The position numbers were made by a program, and so were the translations under genes. The notes under the pieces are model-generated. The model saw only the letters and a program-made list of their open reading frames with translations, made no database searches and was not told the origin of the DNA. Positions 13,521 to 15,223 of a stretch of 15,223 bases of DNA are shown piece by piece. The stretch comes from Ruminococcaceae bacterium UBA2656 (GTDB lineage: Bacteria > Bacillota > Clostridia > Oscillospirales > Acutalibacteraceae), in assembly GCA_002359465.1 (NCBI GenBank), contig DENA01000015.1, forward strand, positions 127,796 through 143,018, read 5' to 3'. Positions within the stretch are counted from its first letter, which is position 1. Every line of letters starts with the position of its first letter.

Positions 13521-14963
13521 TTACAGTTCTTTGGTTTTACAGATAACGAGCTTTGACTTGCCGCCTTTTTTCGTTATCCCGGTCATGTCAATATGCAGTT
13601 CCCTTGAGAGAATCTCCATTGTTCTTGGCGTACAGAATCCGGCCTGGCAGCGGCCCATGCCCGCACGGGTTCTTCTCTTGACACTGTCCATGGATCTTGC
13701 GCCCAAAGGTCTGTGAATTGCATCCAGAATTTCCCCTTCGGTAACCATTTCACAGCGACAGATGATGTTGCCATACGCCGGATTTTTCCTAATCAGTTGA
13801 TTTCTTTCCTCATCCGTAAGCTTTTCCGGCTTTAAGACGCCCTTTCTGGTTGAGACAAAGTTCTCTTTTTTCTTTAAGTTAAGCTTTTCAGAGACCATCT
13901 TTGCCATCATAACTCCGATTGCGGGCGAACTGGTAAGACCGGGAGATTCAATGCCCGCGGCGTCGAAGAAATACTCGGCGTCTGCGACTTCCTGAATAAT
14001 AAAATCATGTTTGTCCTGATGCGCGCGCAGCCCGGCAAAGGATGTGATGACCTTGTTCATCGGGATGACCCGTTTGGAAAGATGATTTGCCCGCGCTTTT
14101 TCCGTCAGAAGCTGCAGGATATCCTGTGTGGTATTTGTAGATTCCTTGTCCTCCACGTCATTGGCAGTCGGACCAACGTACAAATTTCCGTGGACAGTAG
14201 GCGCAATGAGAATACCCTTCCCCATTTTCCCCGGAACCGGGAAAACAGAGGCGGTGAAAAGATCTCCCAACGTTTTGTCAAACAGCAGATATTCCCCTTT
14301 GCGCGCAGTAATATGTATCTTTTCTTCACTGACCATATTGTGAAATTTATCTGCATAAACACCGGCCGCATTGATTACACACTTTGTCTCAATGGTACCG
14401 TTATTGGTTTCCAACTTGTATTTCCCGTCTTTTTTGTCAATCCGCAGTACTTCCGTTTCAAATCGAAACTCCACACCGTTTACATTGGCATTTTCGCCCA
14501 TTGCAATCGCAAGATTAAATGGATCGATCACTCCGCCCGTGGGTGCGTAAAGTGCCGCCACCGTTTTATCGGTAAGATTGGGTTCCATTTTCATAACCTC
14601 GTCACGGGAAAGGATTTTCACGCCCGGAACGCCATTCTGATTGGCCTGATCAAGAAGCAGCTCCAAATGCCCAATTTCTTCCTGTTCGGTGGCTACAACC
14701 AAAGCGCCGTTCTGTTTTACAGGAAAGTCAAGCTCTTTGGCCAGCTTCCACATCAAAGCATTGCCTTCAACATTTAATTTTGCCATCAGAGATCCCGGTT
14801 TTGCGTCAAATCCGGAGTGAATGACCCCACTGTTCGCTTTTGAGGTGCCCGACGCAACATCGTCTCCCTTTTCAATAACACACGCGTCTAGCTGATACCG
14901 TGATAATTCCCTTGCAATACAGCACCCGGTAACCCCGGCGCCGATGATTACAACATCATACAT
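13521..14963 (-). CDS. GlpA/GlpO-like FAD-dependent glycerol-3-phosphate dehydrogenase with BFD-type [2Fe-2S] domain
   Basis: This 480-aa protein has a DAO-type FAD fold: VVIIGAGVTGCCIARELSR (4-22), EKGDDVASGTSKANSG (31-46) and the family-typical GLRAH (311-315) near the flavin. The C-terminal part carries a BFD-like domain with Cys402, Cys404, Cys439 and Cys444 (CxC-x34-C-x4-C), a [2Fe-2S] site known from anaerobic GlpA and related oxidases. The likely reaction is oxidation of sn-glycerol-3-phosphate to dihydroxyacetone phosphate, with electrons leaving through the two following subunits (FAD/NAD protein and DUF1667). Other hydroxy- or amino-acid substrates of the DAO family cannot be excluded. 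GGAGGAG precedes the ATG at 14963. Only 9 bp separate it from the next gene. An inverted repeat (14991-15017) lies in its leader. Confidence 0.88.
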   Translation of the reverse strand: MYDVVIIGAGVTGCCIARELSRYQLDACVIEKGDDVASGTSKANSGVIHSGFDAKPGSLMAKLNVEGNALMWKLAKELDFPVKQNGALVVATEQEEIGHLELLLDQANQNGVPGVKILSRDEVMKMEPNLTDKTVAALYAPTGGVIDPFNLAIAMGENANVNGVEFRFETEVLRIDKKDGKYKLETNNGTIETKCVINAAGVYADKFHNMVSEEKIHITARKGEYLLFDKTLGDLFTASVFPVPGKMGKGILIAPTVHGNLYVGPTANDVEDKESTNTTQDILQLLTEKARANHLSKRVIPMNKVITSFAGLRAHQDKHDFIIQEVADAEYFFDAAGIESPGLTSSPAIGVMMAKMVSEKLNLKKKENFVSTRKGVLKPEKLTDEERNQLIRKNPAYGNIICRCEMVTEGEILDAIHRPLGARSMDSVKRRTRAGMGRCQAGFCTPRTMEILSRELHIDMTGITKKGGKSKLVICKTKEL

Positions 14964-14990
14964 TATGATTACTCCTCCGTCCTTTTCGTC

Positions 14991-15017
14991 TCATAAGCAG
15001 GCACAGAAAACTTATGA
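14991..15017 (-). promoter_or_regulatory. Inverted repeat in the leader of the GlpA-like gene (candidate operator)
   Basis: TCATAAG (14991-14997) and CTTATGA (15011-15017) are perfect 7-bp arms 13 bp apart, ending 28 bp before the start codon. On minus, weak promoter matches lie just upstream and overlap it (TTGCTA with CATAAG, or TTGAAA with TTTGAT, each at a 17-nt spacing). An operator overlapping a promoter is a reasonable reading. Confidence 0.4.
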
Positions 15018-15030
15018 ATCAAAGTCAACA

Positions 15031-15056
15031 CGATAGCAATTTTCAAATAAACGGAA
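15031..15056 (+). repeat. Possible partial copy of the palindromic element
   Basis: CGATAGCAATTTTCAAATAA (15031-15050) followed by ACGGAA matches the outer arm of copies A and B. CGATAGCAATT is also the reverse complement of the right edge of copy A and its flank (2915-2925). The central stem is not in the same position, although an unrelated hairpin (15079-15114) is nearby. A half copy or a shared insertion flank is possible. Confidence 0.4.
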
Positions 15057-15078
15057 CCTTTTTCTCATTTTTAAATCG

Positions 15079-15114
15079 GACAGTTGAATGTACGCACGCG
15101 TACATTCAACTGTC
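15079..15114 (-). terminator. Long perfect hairpin after the upstream gene
   Basis: A 16-bp stem with a 4-nt loop (arms 15079-15094 and 15099-15114) begins 11 bp after the stop codon at 15126. On minus it is followed by CGATTTAAAAATG, a poor T-run. It probably marks the 3' end of the upstream gene's transcript, as a weak terminator or a processing/stability hairpin. Confidence 0.5.
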
Positions 15115-15125
15115 TTGTCACATCA

Positions 15126-15223
15126 CTATTTTAAGGTTCCTGCGAAAACAAATCTGCCCTTCAGGTCAAACATGCCTGTTTTGTTTTCCTGATAGTAGCC
15201 CCACGCATCAAACGCCGCCTGCA
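15126..15223 (-). CDS. C-terminal fragment of an unrecognised protein (5' part outside window)
   Basis: On minus, a frame open from the window edge ends at TAG (15126-15128). The last residues read AFDAWGYYQENKTGMFDLKG and then RFVFAGTLK. The composition is protein-like and the following hairpin at 15079-15114 fits a gene end. I do not recognise the family from 31 residues. Same strand and closeness suggest it may belong to the polyol block. Confidence 0.6.
   Translation of the reverse strand, partial: QAAFDAWGYYQENKTGMFDLKGRFVFAGTLK

Noticed and set aside
14007..14777. 256-aa plus-strand ORF opposite the GlpA-like gene
   Set aside because: Antisense shadow of a gene with intact FAD and [2Fe-2S] motifs; no ribosome binding site or domain seen.

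Overview
The window looks like chromosomal DNA of an anaerobic Gram-positive bacterium of the class Clostridia (Bacillota). The signs are strong AGGAGG-type ribosome binding sites, a TTG start, a DUF1540 protein, a sigma-D-type chemotaxis promoter, an iron-sulfur flavoprotein, and a glycerol-phosphate redox operon with a DUF1667 subunit. A member of the Oscillospiraceae or a relative is plausible, but that is inference. No phage, transposase, CRISPR array, rRNA or tRNA was seen.

Layout. The left edge (1-564, minus) holds most of an iron-sulfur flavoprotein gene. It is divergent from a plus-strand metal-uptake operon: fused nikMN/cbiMN (1009-2007), EcfT (2030-2824) and the ATPase nikO/cbiO (2979-3764). 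The 444-bp divergent gap carries a recognisable promoter on each strand, a structured leader on the flavoprotein side, and a strong terminator-like hairpin just before nikM. Next on plus come a 57-aa DUF1540 cysteine protein (3857-4030), whose Shine-Dalgarno sequence can be paired away by an upstream complement, and a chemoreceptor (4255-6279) with a sigma-D promoter and an amino-acid-type dCache domain. A terminator at 6361-6404 separates the plus-strand genes from the minus-strand genes that fill the rest.

The minus-strand block, in transcription order from the right edge, is: an unrecognised C-terminal fragment (15126-15223); a GlpA/GlpO-like FAD dehydrogenase with a BFD-type [2Fe-2S] domain (13521-14963); a TrxR/GlpB-like FAD/NAD oxidoreductase (12216-13511); a DUF1667 iron-sulfur-type subunit (11842-12207); a 315-bp gap; an FGGY polyol kinase (9967-11526); an AraM-like glycerol-1-phosphate-type dehydrogenase (8387-9898); an AraL/NagD-like HAD phosphatase (7508-8326); and a Cof-type HAD phosphatase with its own promoter (6495-7298). 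The genes look like a polyol or glycerol-phosphate module: kinase, two dehydrogenase types and two phosphatases. The first three genes are packed tightly and probably form one complex. The later junctions each contain an unrelated hairpin.

The most interesting signals are non-coding. (1) A 95-bp near-palindromic element sits before nikO and a diverged copy sits before the Cof phosphatase, with three compensated base-pair changes in the stem. In the second case it coincides with almost the whole predicted 5' UTR. (2) There is a likely transcription attenuator in the nickel/cobalt transporter leader. (3) The DUF1540 gene has an SD-sequestering helix. A functional link between the Ni/Co importer and the AraM-like enzyme (AraM of Bacillus subtilis is Ni-dependent) is possible but unproven.
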